Origin: Merluccius polli
Taxonomy: Eukaryota; Chordata; Actinopteri; Gadiformes; Merlucciidae
Direction: 5' to 3'
DNA length: 64,000 bases
Assembly: GCA_030340625.1 (NCBI GenBank)
Contig: JAOPHQ010004842.1
Span: 201,001-265,000, forward strand
Each line of letters begins with the position of its first letter. Position 1 is the stretch's first letter. The notes below the pieces were generated by a model, which was not told the origin of the DNA, did not search any database, and worked only from the letters and a program-made list of their open reading frames with translations. The translations under genes and the position numbers were made by a program. Below, one piece after another: positions 21,595 through 32,033 of the stretch.

Positions 21595-22215
21595 CCTGTG
21601 TTAGCATAACGCAGTGCATGCTTGCCTGTGTTAGCGTAACACGCTCCCTTGTTCCTCTGTGTTTACACGAAGCCCCGCGCCCCCCGCGCAGAATAAGCTA
21701 GTGCAACCCAGTCCGCTGTTGCCCAGTGTTAGCAAAACGCAGTGTACTGTTGCCCGGGCCTATGTTAGCATGAAGCAACTCACTGCTGAATAAGCTAGCG
21801 CAACCCAGTCTGCTGTTGCCCTGTGTTAGCATAATGCGGACCGCTGCTGAATGAGCTAGCGCAACCAAATCTGCTGTGGCCCTGTGTTAGCATAATGTGG
21901 ACCGCTGCTGAATAAGCTAGCGCAACCAAATCTGCTGTGGCCCTGTGTTAGCATAATGTGGACCGCTGCTGAATGAGCTAGCACAACTGTTCAGTCCGCT
22001 GCTGCCCTGTGTTAGCAAAACACAGTGTGTTGCCCTGTCCTATGTTAGCATGAAGCAATGCACTGCTAAATGAGCTAGCATAACACAGCCCGATATTGCC
22101 TGTGTTAGCGTAACCAAGTGCACCCTTGCATGCGTTAGCCTAACACAGTCCGCTGTCGATGAGCTAGCATAAACCAGTCTGCGTTTGCCTGTGTTTTGCA
22201 TAATGCAGTCCGAGT
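21595..22215. repeat. 61-bp minisatellite, degenerate, about ten units
   Basis: The unit carries GCTGAATGAGCTAGCGCAAC, TCTGCTGTGGCCCTGTGTTA and GCATAATGTGGACCGC. Three central copies (about 21788-21970) are nearly identical, and copies decay toward both ends. Each unit contains the palindrome GCTAGC. Confidence 0.9.
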
Positions 22216-22265
22216 TATTTTCAAGCGTAGCTATCAAACTGTCCGCCGGAAACCCATAAGCCTAT

Positions 22266-22321
22266 ATATTATTAATAATAATAATAATAATAATAACAAT
22301 AATAATAATAATAATAATATA
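22266..22321. repeat. (ATA)n trinucleotide repeat
   Basis: About 55 nt of ATA/AAT repeat with one AAC step. Confidence 0.95.
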
Positions 22322-22925
22322 ACATGTCTGCTTGTCGTGAAAGGAACTCCTTAAACTCATCTCACGATTAGACGCGGGTCAGCAAGCGCCAACATCAAAG
22401 CTAGCAAGGAGCCGTGCTGTACTCGCAATGTGCTTTATTTACTCAAACCACTTGTTTGTGATTCAATTACATGGACTTTAAATATAGGCTTTGGCTTTTA
22501 CTGCCCATTGGCACGTTCGATGCCGTGAAACAGGGCGACAATAAAAAGCAAAGGAAGATCTGTGACAAGAGACAGTGGACCGTCCTCAGTCCCGTGATGC
22601 GAGGATCAGATATCAACGTTATCTCTTTTCCGCCGACAGTGCCTGATTACAGTCCTACACATGCCACGGCGACATATGATTTACGAATCAAATTTTAAGA
22701 TAAAGAGTGCCGTCCTCAGCGTATGTATACAACCGGCTATTTGGGCTGTCGAAAAAGAAAGAGACGAAATAGTTGAAAAAAGTAGGATAGAGAGACACAG
22801 AAAGATTAGAGGGAATGGACTGGAGATACAGACACGGAGAGCAGGATGCAGAGAGAAGAGACCCAGGTAGGAAATAGGAAGGAATGAAGGGAAGGTAGGG
22901 ACGGGACACAGGAAGGGAGGGAAGG
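22322..22925. other. Unassigned low-repeat sequence
   Basis: No gene or transposon end was recognised. The right part becomes purine-rich before the GA block. Confidence 0.45.
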
Positions 22926-22930
22926 ATGGA

Positions 22931-22978
<48 letters not shown>

Positions 22979-23035
22979 CAGTCCTTATGATCCCAGCCCA
23001 GCATGGCAGGATATCGGATGGAGAGAGAGAGCGAT

Positions 23036-23097
<62 letters not shown>

Positions 23098-23134
23098 CAA
23101 TTCCCTGTGATCCCAGCCCAGCATGGCGAGGATG
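22926..23134. repeat. (GA)n blocks with a duplicated 45-bp segment
   Basis: Two GA microsatellites (about 22930-22976 and 23037-23094) are each followed by a copy of TGATCCCAGCCCAGCATGGC, so the block is a tandem duplication of about 115 nt. Short C and CT runs follow at 23280-23360. Confidence 0.9.
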
Positions 23135-23327
23135 GAAGGGGGGGGGTCCCTAAAGGGGCCCCTGCCACCAATCAGCCCACTGGTACAGGGGAGATAAACA
23201 CCGTTCCAATGACTTGTGTGAGTGGCTACGCATGTCGCCTTTGAGCCACAGTCACAGCCTGACACCTTTCCAAACCTCACCCCCCCCCCCCCCACCACCA
23301 CCCTCCCTGAGGATCATCTAAGGCTTC

Positions 23328-23360
<33 letters not shown>

Positions 23361-23850
23361 ATCCGCTCCCTCGCTCGCTTACACATACACCCCGACACAA
23401 ACCACTTCCTGTGAGCCATGCTGGCAGGACAAACGGATACTTCAACACATCCACAATGTGTTTACTGTACCGCCGCGCGTCGCGTTGCAAGGCAAAGGGA
23501 GGGATAGGGCTGTGAGTTGTAGGTTGTAACTGTTTGGCACGTAGCGTACGTGGATGTCATGCGCGCCAAGGGGGCATTACATGGGCCTACTGGAAACATA
23601 AAGCCATACATTTAGAGTGAAACATATACGTAAGGGAGAGTAAAGGGAGAGTAAAAAAACAAAAAAAAACAAATACAATTAGTTTTTCAAATTAAATTGA
23701 AAAATATGGATTTTAATTAATCTGTTTGCTGGTATTCCAGGTTACTTAGAAACATGAATAAATCATTAAAATAAATACATTCATGAATAAAAAAATCTGA
23801 TTTCTAATCTAGACTAAGACTAATCTAAGGTCTCTTCTGGGTATTGTAAA
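23135..23850. other. Unassigned sequence with short C and CT runs
   Basis: C-run at 23280-23294 and CT at 23330-23360. The remainder is AT-rich and unassigned; a short inverted repeat (TTTTTCAAATTAAATTGAAAAA) lies near 23682-23704. Confidence 0.45.
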
Positions 23851-23937
23851 TCACACACACACACACACAAACACTGTGAAGCAACATTTTTCATAATTTG
23901 TTGAATATGTTGGTTTGTTTGATAAAAATGACCATGG

Positions 23938-23956
23938 ATTATATATATTATTGTTA

Positions 23957-23997
<41 letters not shown>

Positions 23998-23998
23998 G
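23938..23998. repeat. (ATT)n trinucleotide repeat
   Basis: About 55 nt of ATT/GTT repeat. A short CA repeat lies at 23853-23870. Confidence 0.95.
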
Positions 23999-24639
23999 AT
24001 ATAAACAAGGAATTATAAAATATAAATTGTTGATATGGATCATGTATTTAATGATCAATCTATGATTTGATTATGAATGAATGCCAAATGCAGCCGAATG
24101 GCCGGTGTGTGGCCGGTGTGTGTCTATTCCTTATCAGGTGTGTGCATTATGGCAGGCGGGGTTCTCAGGTTTGCAGCCAAACTGTTTTAGACTGCTGAAA
24201 AGCGGCAAATATCGTTTATTTTCTTGTTTTTGATCGCACAGAAACGCACCTAACTATCTCTCCGTTCCGGACAGACCGATCCATTTTTTTGTGCGGAAAA
24301 TCTTTGGAAATAAATTAAACCAAAAGGAGAACAAGATGTGATTTATTGAATGTCGCTTGGGTGCGTCCAACACGAACGCATATCCTGAACCACAAGAGCA
24401 AAACAGATTGAATCGAAAAGGATTGCTCTTTTATTTGTCTAAAACTTAACTGCTTGTGTTGCGGCTCAACCTGCAGTCTTACAAAAGGGTTCGCGGAGCT
24501 GATTCAAAGATTTATCTACCATTGTTTTACTGCGTGTCGTGCCATTGTTTACTGTTGCTGACTGGTCTCGCACAGCCGGCCCTATCTCTACACTTCTGGC
24601 TCTACTCACTATCATTCTGGCATAGGGGGAAAAATGCTC
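23999..24639. other. Unassigned sequence
   Basis: No gene or recognisable element. One 118-codon ORF begins at 24456 but looks like chance translation. Confidence 0.4.
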
Positions 24640-24840
24640 CGTCTTGTTTGTATTTATTTAACCAATCACAATCCCCTTGGGCGGCGCTAAACCCAGGATG
24701 CAGCAGTGGTATAAGCCCGCCCAGAGCCTGCCATTGGGCGGGTACTACAGTCGCCCAATTTCAGGCTTGGGCGGGCTTATACCAACAACCTACATCCGGT
24801 AAACCAGACTAACGTTTGACCAATGAGTGCATCAGAGCAC
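24640..24840 (+). mobile_element. Teleost DNA-repeat fragment with GC-rich hairpin
   Basis: AACCAATCACAATCCCCTTGGGCGGCGCTAA resembles an abundant teleost interspersed repeat (I recall AACCAATCA and GGGCGGCGCTAAG words). It contains an inverted repeat at 24707-24784 with arms TGGTATAAGCCCGCCCA... and an inner pair ATTGGGCG/CGCCCAAT. The family and ends are not resolved. Confidence 0.4.
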
Positions 24841-25674
24841 TCAGGGGCCATGCTACCTCGATGCGTCATTCGAGTAATTAACCCTGTAGCCTACTCTACG
24901 CCAACCTCTGTTTATCTTCGTAGAAAAGAGGACATCAAAAATCTAAGCAAAAAATCTAAGCAAATCAAAGAGTATTTGCGAAGCTATTAAAGTGAAATAT
25001 AAAGGGAAAAAAAACATTTAATTGTTTTGATTCTTCCTGTTTGATCAAGGTGACTTTGACATTGCCTAGTTAAAAAAAAACTCAGACAGCTGAAAATATC
25101 AAGAAGAGCTTAATTGGGGTTGTTAACTAGAAAGAAAAATACAATAAGAAAACTGATGGAAAATGTTTGTAATGTTGAAGTGGTCAAGTCCAAATGGGAA
25201 AATTATTTTTAAAGGCTATGTACATAAATGCAGGAAGTAAATTAATCTGCAAAAACGTTGCTATCTGCCGAGGGTGCAGGAAAATAACAAAACTAATGGT
25301 AGGCCTATAGTCCCAAAATGGCAGCACTTTATGAATTCACAGAGGAGGTCACAAAATGGATTAAACAGGCTGAGGAGGAGGAGGACAACGATGGCACTGA
25401 TACTGATAAATGCAACGATGACGATAAGACCTCAGGTCTCACAAAGGTCAACATCTTCCCAGTCCTCCAGATTTTCAATTGCCTAGGCAAAGCTGAAACT
25501 GGTAAGCCCAAAGGCAGAGTGGACGGCCAAGCTGCCAGACTCAGAAGAAAACAGGAGCTGGAAAAAGAAGCAGCTCTTCTCAGAGCCAAAAAAGAACAAG
25601 TGAAGTTAGAAACGGAGATAACAGCAAACAAGCCGAGCATCATCAAAGTATATATGAAGCCTCACACACTGGTG

Positions 25675-25748
25675 GGGTTTTCAGCCATATTAATTTGTCA
25701 TATCCATTGAGGACAATGGATATGACAAATTAATATGGCTGAAAACCC
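25675..25748. repeat. Perfect inverted repeat, 35-bp arms, 4-nt loop
   Basis: The left arm (25675-25709) starts GGGTTTTCAGCC and ends ATATCCATTG. The right arm (25714-25748) is its exact complement. The loop is AGGA. It interrupts the gag-like reading. Confidence 0.95.
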
Positions 25749-25828
25749 TTTTGATGACGATGATGGTGTGAAAAATGTAGACACACAAACTCACGCTTCA
25801 CCGGCTGGCCCCGCCAGGCACCTTGCCT

Positions 25829-25829
<1 letters not shown>

Positions 25830-25859
<30 letters not shown>
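25830..25859. repeat. G-run, 30 nt
   Basis: An uninterrupted G homopolymer inside the gag-like pseudogene. Confidence 0.95.
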
Positions 25860-26565
25860 CGACGCCTCCCATTCACTTTGTATTGGACGCGGTAACGCGT
25901 GGCATAAAGAATTATGGGACGGCTCATGTGCGGACGGTGGAGGGGGGCTTGCGGCGTGTTGAAGGGGGCAGGACAAAAGACAACACAAGTTCAATCCTAA
26001 AGCAGAATCTGCTACAGCTATTGACACTGTCAAAAAAATGACTTCACACAGCGCTCCTACCCTTGATGACAATAAAGCCGGTTATTTTGTCATGGCTGAA
26101 AGTAGTAACGCCCAACTATATGCCACATGACACAAGCAGGCCTCAATATAACCAAACGGCTTCAAGCCAAGGAAATATTGACACAAGCAATTAAGTTAAC
26201 ATTGTGGAAAAAAAAAAAAAAAACAGATCACAGACGGCTCTTGTTACACAGCAGAGTCTGTCTTCATTACCACCATGCAAGTAAGCCTGTCTTTAAAGGC
26301 GATCCACCGGACTACCAGTTCTTCATGGGAACCTTTGAGCATGGCATTGAGGATAGACCCGAGAACAGTAAAGACGGGCTTTGCTCTTCGTAGCAGTTCA
26401 GAAAGCGCACCAACTCCCAACCAAAGGAGTCGTGCACAGTTGCCGGTCTATGGAATCTAACAGAGGATATGCAGAGGCGAAGAGGTTGTTGAAAAAACAC
26501 TTATGATGTCTACAGAATTGCTACAGCCTGCATCGGTAAAGCCGGCCGTCTATTAAAGTTGAAGA

Positions 26566-26672
26566 CACACACACATGCACACACTGCTAGCGTGTGCGTG
26601 TGTGTGTGTGTGTGTGCGTACATACATACAGGGCCAATATGTGTGTGTTTGTGTGTGTGTGTGTGTGTGTTT
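26566..26672. repeat. (CA)n and (GT)n tracts
   Basis: CA repeats (about 26566-26583) are followed by GT repeats (26600-26617, 26640-26671). The CA/GT opposition makes the segment partly self-complementary. Confidence 0.9.
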
Positions 26673-26818
26673 ATATACATAAATATAGATCCAAAATGGT
26701 TGTCTGGCAGGGATAAGCATGGCAGATTGGAGATAGAGTGCTCCAAGTAGCACAACATGCTCATGTAGCAACAGCAGTACTTACACATCCCCTGGCTCTA
26801 AAAAGGCTTTTTGCCAAA

Positions 26819-27485
26819 GGCTACGTTCAGACTGCAGGCAAAAGTGGCCCAAATCGGACATCGTGGCTTTTCATAATAGTGTGAACAGCACAAATCACAT
26901 GGAGTCTGAGCTTTTTCAATTCTGATTCGGGCCACTTTTCATATGTGGTCCTAAATCAGATACAGGTCTGATTTTTTGCAACTCAACCTCAGTCTGAACA
27001 GTCATATCAGAGTTCATGCGACTTTTACGTCATCGACATTTGTCACAATTATGCGCCGGCAGATGTCAGGTAGCCCTTGACATCCTGACATTTTGGATGA
27101 AATCTGTTTTAGTGAAGCCATCCACGTCATGATCCCACCACTCCTGGATCCACATGCACCTCGGTACAGAAGTCAGAAGAAAGCCATACTTTGGTTCATC
27201 CTCAGGATCATCTGCTCAGGAACTCGCTGGCTTCCACTGCACATCAACTTACAAATGAAACTGTAAACGCTGACTTCAGTGGCCTTCATGTTTCTTTCTG
27301 TACGACGGCGTGCTGCCCTGACGTCTTTCTTATTGTTCTTCAGTCAGTTCAGGACTGTGACCAGTTCACACTGGAATCTGATATTGGCCACATTTAAAAA
27401 AACAATGTGAACAGCCAAACAACAAAAACAGGATCTGAGCAATAAATCCAAATTGAGCACTAAGGCTTGCAGTGTGAACCCAGCC
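26819..27485. mobile_element. Non-autonomous DNA transposon, 667 bp
   Basis: The left end GGCTACGTTCAGACTGCAGG and the right end, read inward as GGCTGGGTTCACACTGCAAG, form imperfect terminal inverted repeats of about 21 bp. Subterminal AAATCNGA/TCAGAT words repeat inside, as in an abundant teleost repeat that starts GGCTGCGTTCACACTGCAG. I could not confirm a target-site duplication, so the superfamily is open. Confidence 0.6.
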
Positions 27486-27540
27486 CAAAACATAATTGGA
27501 TCCATCTTGGATGAGGTGTCATATCCACACCCCCACCTCT

Positions 27541-27595
27541 CACACACACACACACACACACATACTATCTTGAAAAGCGCTATATAAATTCAATG

Positions 27596-27640
<45 letters not shown>

Positions 27641-27642
27641 CT
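27541..27642 (+). repeat. (CA)n, LINE/SINE-type 3' tail and (TTA)n
   Basis: CA repeat (27541-27562), then TTGAAAAGCGCTATATAAAT, a conserved 3' tail of teleost LINEs/SINEs, then about 40 nt of TTA repeat as the simple tail. Only the last part of the retroposon is recognisable. Confidence 0.65.
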
Positions 27643-27835
27643 TCCTGTCATGTCAGAGTCTTTCGTGACAGTTTAAAGCAGAGGAACTTCATGTTCGGAT
27701 AGTTTGTTGATTTGTTTACAAAAAAAGTTGAGTGAAATTCAGGTGGGTCAAGTTTAAATGGACAAGCAACTGCTTTCATTCTGGCTTTTGTGTCCCAATT
27801 TTGATAAACCGACTGACGAGACATCTTGTGAATAC

Positions 27836-27880
27836 ACACACACACATACACACAGTCACACACACACACACACACACATC
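27836..27880. repeat. (CA)n microsatellite
   Basis: CA repeats interrupted by TA and GT steps. Confidence 0.9.
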
Positions 27881-28089
27881 ATGCACTTAAGAGAGTGCAG
27901 GGTTTTGATTGACAGTAAGGATCGAAGGTAATAATGTTTTCTATTTATGCAGTGGGTTGTAAATTGTTTTCTTCCACCACTGCACAACCCATATAGCTTC
28001 TTCACTAACCTACCATTACTTGAGATGCTGCATCTAGCTTGGCTTGGCTGGTGGTCCGTTTCATTTGAATAATTTACAGTAAATAGCGG

Positions 28090-28480
28090 CACATTACCCT
28101 CTTGTCCTCTGTGGCTCTTGTGGAAGTGTTACGAAAGGCTGGTGTTGGCCACCTTCTAACACACATTCGGCTTGTTTCTACTTTATCTTGGAAATTGCTT
28201 TTTGTTCACTTTTGTTGGTCCTCTTTTACTACTTACGAGTTAAGAATGTTTTATGTGTTGGTTCTGAACGGGATTTAAAACTGCATGTTTAATTGAGTGG
28301 TAACTTAATTAAGTGAATTAAAAGCAACATTACTGTAATTGCGCAATCATCAACCAAACAATGCAATCACCAGTTAACCAACCAATCAATCTGTCAATCC
28401 ATTCACCAATGAGTGATTGATTGACGCTGTCTGCACGGAGGTCCATGTTTACATGGGTTGTCAACGTCATAAGGCTCACA
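28090..28480. other. Unassigned AT-rich sequence
   Basis: No gene or transposon end. The AATTAAGTGAATTAA and CAATCAACC-rich stretch (28280-28400) has homeodomain-like words but is partly simple. Confidence 0.35.
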
Positions 28481-28584
28481 GGTGAGACTAATTGGATTTG
28501 TGCGGTACATTGCCTGTATGTGTATATGTAGTGTGACCAAACAGGGGATGGGTTTGCTATTCAAAGGTGAGCGACAACGATCAG

Positions 28585-28652
28585 AATCAGAATGGATGGA
28601 TGGGTGGATGGAGAGTGGGTGGATGTATGGGTGGGTGGATGGATGGACGGAA
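28585..28652. repeat. (GGAT/GGGT)n degenerate tetranucleotide repeat
   Basis: GGATGGAT/GGGTGGAT units of about 65 nt. Confidence 0.9.
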
Positions 28653-28774
28653 AAGGGAAAAGACAAATGCACCGAGGGCCTATGATGTTGGAGGCTGTTG
28701 GTGACATTTCCAGTGTTTTTCCTTCATACATCATCCACCGTGTTTATCTCAATGACGCTGGGATCATGCATGTA

Positions 28775-28775
<1 letters not shown>

Positions 28776-28818
<43 letters not shown>

Positions 28819-28838
28819 CCTCTCTCTCTCTCTCTCCC
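28776..28838. repeat. (GTCT)n then (CT)n
   Basis: Seven or so GTCT units grade into a CT tract. Confidence 0.95.
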
Positions 28839-28869
28839 GCCATCTCTGGTCCTCTCTCAGTCTGCCTAG

Positions 28870-29490
28870 CCATGGATGCGGTGCAGGGTTTATTCAGGGA
28901 ATAAACTGAATACTTGCACTCTGACATGGACATGCGGCAAACATTTACCCCCTCTCTCCAGTTAATTAATTTTCTAATTAATTCATAATTCCCTACAACC
29001 AATGAGCTGATTAGCCAACAATGACCACGGAGACCAGTGGGGGTGAAGTCGGGGGCTTGGGGGAGGACAAGACATAGACATTCAGTTGCTATAGATCCAT
29101 AATTGGGTGCTTAATTTAAATCCAACTTGCCCAAGTAAAGTAGGACAGAATGGCAAAACAAAGGCGTGTTGCCTTTGAGATATGGTGCAACGAGGCACCT
29201 GGCACATGTGTGCTTCTTCAATAGCATCCATGTTGTGTGTTGCCTTTAAAACCAAACTGAAACATGAAACAAAAAAAGGATCCAGACAAAGTAATCATTT
29301 GTTTGCAGTGTAAGCTTCTCACAATAATACTCTGGTTCTCGTTTCTCAATCGCAAAAAGGTTATTATAATATATATTTGTTATTCTATTGTGAGCATGTA
29401 ATTGCTAACACCAATGGGCTAATAATACATAATAGTAGGCTCGTGGTTAAAAGTAAATAATATATTTAATACAAATGTCATATATTTTAT
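28870..29490. other. Unassigned AT-rich sequence
   Basis: No gene, tandem array or transposon end recognised. TTAATTAATTTTCTAATTAATTC at 28964-28986 is a dense TAATTA cluster. Confidence 0.35.
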
Positions 29491-29993
29491 ATAGGGCTGT
29501 CAATCGATTAAATAGTTACTCGATTAATCGCATGATTGATCATAGTTAATCATGATTAATCACGATTAACTATGATCTATGAGGTAATACTCTTTTCAAC
29601 ATAAGAATAGACAAATGCTTGCTTTATGCAAAAAAAGCATGTTTATTTATTGTTACAATGAGAAATACTCTCAGTTCAAGTAGCCTAACTAACGTGCAAA
29701 CTGCATAGTAATGTTTACTAACACAGTAGTGTGTTGAACTTCACATTTGATCTATTCATCCTCATTTTTGTTTAAGCAGCCATTTAACACAAAAGAATGC
29801 CCCTCAATGCATTGCATTGCAATTTGCATCAAATTCAAAACAAACAGGGTGATGCACAAAATAACTTAAAGAAAATAATAATTTTAAATAAATAAAGTGT
29901 TTGCGGCTTGTAGAGTTGTCCAGCTGTTTCCCTTTTAAATTATCCAGCGTGGTTTGCTTCATGCGAGGGGGCGCCGGGTAGGGGTGGACTGGC

Positions 29994-30031
29994 CATCGGG
30001 CATACTGGGCAATTGCCCGGTATGCCCGATG
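29994..30031. repeat. 38-bp palindrome with one mismatched pair
   Basis: CATCGGGCATACTGGGCAAT followed by TGCCCGGTATGCCCGATG is self-complementary except for one T:G pair. It belongs to the second hAT-like family nested here. Confidence 0.9.
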
Positions 30032-30112
30032 CACATCTTTGGGCCGGCCCAGGACTGTCATAAAAAAAAAAAATAAGTAATTTGTCCTAACCGGAGGCGG
30101 TGTGTTACGATC

Positions 30113-30205
30113 GCCCCCCCCCCCCCCCCCCCCCGTCGGTCGTCGGACCGGGGTGTGTGACGATCGCGCGCGCGCGCGCGCACCCCCCCCCCCCCCCCCC
30201 CCCCC
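30113..30205. repeat. C-run, (CG)n, C-run cluster
   Basis: About 21 C residues, then GATCGCGCGCGCGCGCGC (30162-30181), then about 23 C residues. The CG repeat is a classical Z-DNA former. Confidence 0.95.
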
Positions 30206-30245
30206 ATTTTTTATCCATTACTGCTCACGGGGTTGTAGTTCAGCC

Positions 30246-30680
30246 CGTTCTCATCCCAACTCGTAATATACCGACGATTTGTCACACCCCTAGACGTCTG
30301 ATACTGACGCAAAAGGTACCCTCCGCGTCTGTGTGAAACGATCTGGGTTCTCATAAACCCGTTCGCGGTGGTAAGAGACGAGCAGAGTCTACAGCGTCCA
30401 TTCACTCCAATAATAACCCGGTCACGGTGATAGATTACGCTAACCCTAACCATAACCATAACCCTTTTTGGAGTGAATTGTTTCACAGTAGACTGCGGAC
30501 GCTGTAGACTCTGCTCTGCGAGCGGACACTGTAGACTCTGCTCGTCTCTTACCACCGCGAACGCGTTTATGAGAACCCCCAGATCGTTTCACACAGACGC
30601 GGGAGGGTACCTTTTGCGTCAGTATCAGACATCTAGGGGCGTGACAAATCGTCGGTATATTACGAGTTGGGATGAGAACG
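30246..30680. repeat. Fold-back inverted repeat, arms about 160-210 bp
   Basis: Left arm (30246-30408) and right arm (about 30467-30680) are inverted copies: CGTTCTCATCCCAACTCGTA on one side and TACGAGTTGGGATGAGAACG on the other. The right arm has an extra partial duplication of CACTGTAGACTCTGCTC. The loop contains CTAACCCTAACCATAACC. Both strands give the same spurious peptide. Confidence 0.9.
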
Positions 30681-30954
30681 TGTTGTGTAGTTTGTTTGCG
30701 GCATCGACCTCGTGTGCATTGCTTCCTGATTTCCCGAGCTACGGAGTGGCCCGAGGTTCAAATGTCACAGCGTTAATCGCGCATTTAAAAAAAAGTGCCG
30801 TTAAAAACATGTTGCGTTAACTCGTTAATAACGCGTTAACTTTGACAGCCTTAATTGTATAATATGTTATGCAAATCTGTAATTTTTATAAGAATTATAT
30901 AATTTTTGTATTATTTGCTATTTGGCTCTTATGGTGCCCACGATGTATGAAACT

Positions 30955-31258
30955 AACCCTCCCCTCTTCCTCTGTAGGGGTGCAGTACATTAACAACTAA
31001 CCCCTCGCCTCTCCTTCTGTAGGGGTGCATTAATAACTAACCCCTTTCCTCTCCTTCTGTAGGGGTGCAGTACATTAATAACTAACCCCTTTCCTCTCCC
31101 TCTGTAGGAGTGCAGTACATTAATAACTAACCCCTCTCCTCTCCCTCTGTAGGGGTGCAGTACATTAATAACTAACCCCTCTCCTCTCCCTCTGTAGGAG
31201 TGCAGTACATTAATAACTAACCCCTCTCCTCTCCCTCTGTAGGGGTACAGTACATTCA
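30955..31258. repeat. 45-bp minisatellite, about six to seven copies
   Basis: The unit has AGGGGTGCAGTACATTAATA, ACTAACCCCTCTCCTCTCCC and TCTGT, and copies are nearly identical (G/A change in AGGAGTGCAG, C/T in CCCCTTTCC). Each unit carries a CTGTAG pyrimidine-rich acceptor-like string. Confidence 0.95.
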
Positions 31259-31861
31259 TACTTTCCTTTGAACAATGCACTAGATTCACTGTTTCAAATA
31301 GCATAAATCGTGACGTGTTTAGCGTGGTCGGGCCGAGCCTACGACCTTGGATCCACACAAGCGGAGCCGTGGCGCACGTCAAACAATGTTTTTCACTCCA
31401 TCTTGTTGCCTGTGTGACGGTGCACAAGCATGCATTGTGTAAAGCATACAAAACAAAACAATAAAAAAACATTTTCCTCTCAAAGAAGTTGCTGCTCAGA
31501 AACGGCCGTTGCTATGGAACAAATTGTGACCGCTGGAAACATGAAATGAAATGTTAATGAATTCAGACGCTTTATTCCAATGCTGATCGGCTGGAATTGC
31601 CAAACAAAAGAGGTGTTTAAGTATGTGTGCGCAAAATGCATGCTGGGAAAAGAAAAACACAAAATGGCCGACGGCTTGGCTCGCGGCCGGGAGGGAACGC
31701 AATTGCGTTTCCCCCCCCCCCCCCGACTGAAGATACTCCTCTGTCCTATCTTCCATCGCATCTGTCCATCTTCATTCAGGTGTCGACAAAATTAAAGAAA
31801 AAGGCACAAATTGAAACACACACTCACACATGCGATGCCCGAAGGACACAGGAGTTTCTAG
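31259..31861. other. Unassigned sequence with a C-run
   Basis: A C-run of about 14 lies at 31711-31724. 31500-31650 is low-repeat and could be conserved noncoding DNA. The 8-bp TSD of the next element occupies 31854-31861. Confidence 0.35.
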
Positions 31862-31982
31862 TAGTGTTGCACCGATACCATTTTTTGGCCCCCGATACCG
31901 ATACCGATACCCGGCTGTGCAGTATCGGCCGATACCGATACCATACCGATACCACGCCGTTTGGAGAAAAAAAAAAAAAAAA

Positions 31983-32033
<51 letters not shown>

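Larger units (their letters stand above)
25318..26550 (+). pseudogene. Degenerate BEL/Pao-type LTR retrotransposon gag-like region
   Basis: The first part (ATG 25318) is acidic at the N terminus and then has a charged coiled-coil-like segment GQAARLRRKQELEKEAALLR, typical of the gag N-terminal region of vertebrate BEL/Pao elements as I remember them. After an abrupt hairpin at 25675-25748 and a 30-nt G-run, the 3' part (about 26272-26550) shows VFKGDPPDYQFFMGTFEHGI and then, in other frames, a segment resembling RGYAEAKRLLKKHF and YRIATAC, the DUF1759 gag signature. Frameshifts and stops break it throughout, and no protease, reverse transcriptase, integrase or LTR is seen in the window. It is a dead fragment; family assignment is from pattern memory. 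Confidence 0.65.
29493..30850. mobile_element. Composite non-autonomous hAT-like element with internal fold-back
   Basis: The left terminus AGGGCTGTCAATCGATTA and the right terminus GCGTTAACTTTGACAGCC match a very common teleost/vertebrate hAT MITE whose ends read GGGCTGTCAA and which is rich in GTTAACGCG words. Inside, at about 29977, the start of a second family appears (GGGGTGGACTGGCCATCGGG), and from 30246 to 30680 there is a large inverted repeat. C-runs flank a CG repeat at 30113-30205. I could not find matching 8-bp target-site duplications, so ends may be eroded or belong to different copies. Confidence 0.6.

Noticed and set aside
21595..22215. 61-bp periodic array considered as a CRISPR or regulatory repeat array
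   Set aside because: The whole unit repeats, with no unique spacers, and divergence grows toward the edges as in an ordinary minisatellite.
24456..24812. 118-codon plus-strand ORF
   Set aside because: Runs through a repeat fragment and a GC-rich hairpin; residue composition looks random and no homologue comes to mind.
30440..30466. CTAACCCTAACC telomere-like string
   Set aside because: Only two to three degenerate units inside the loop of a transposon inverted repeat. Too short for an interstitial telomere site.
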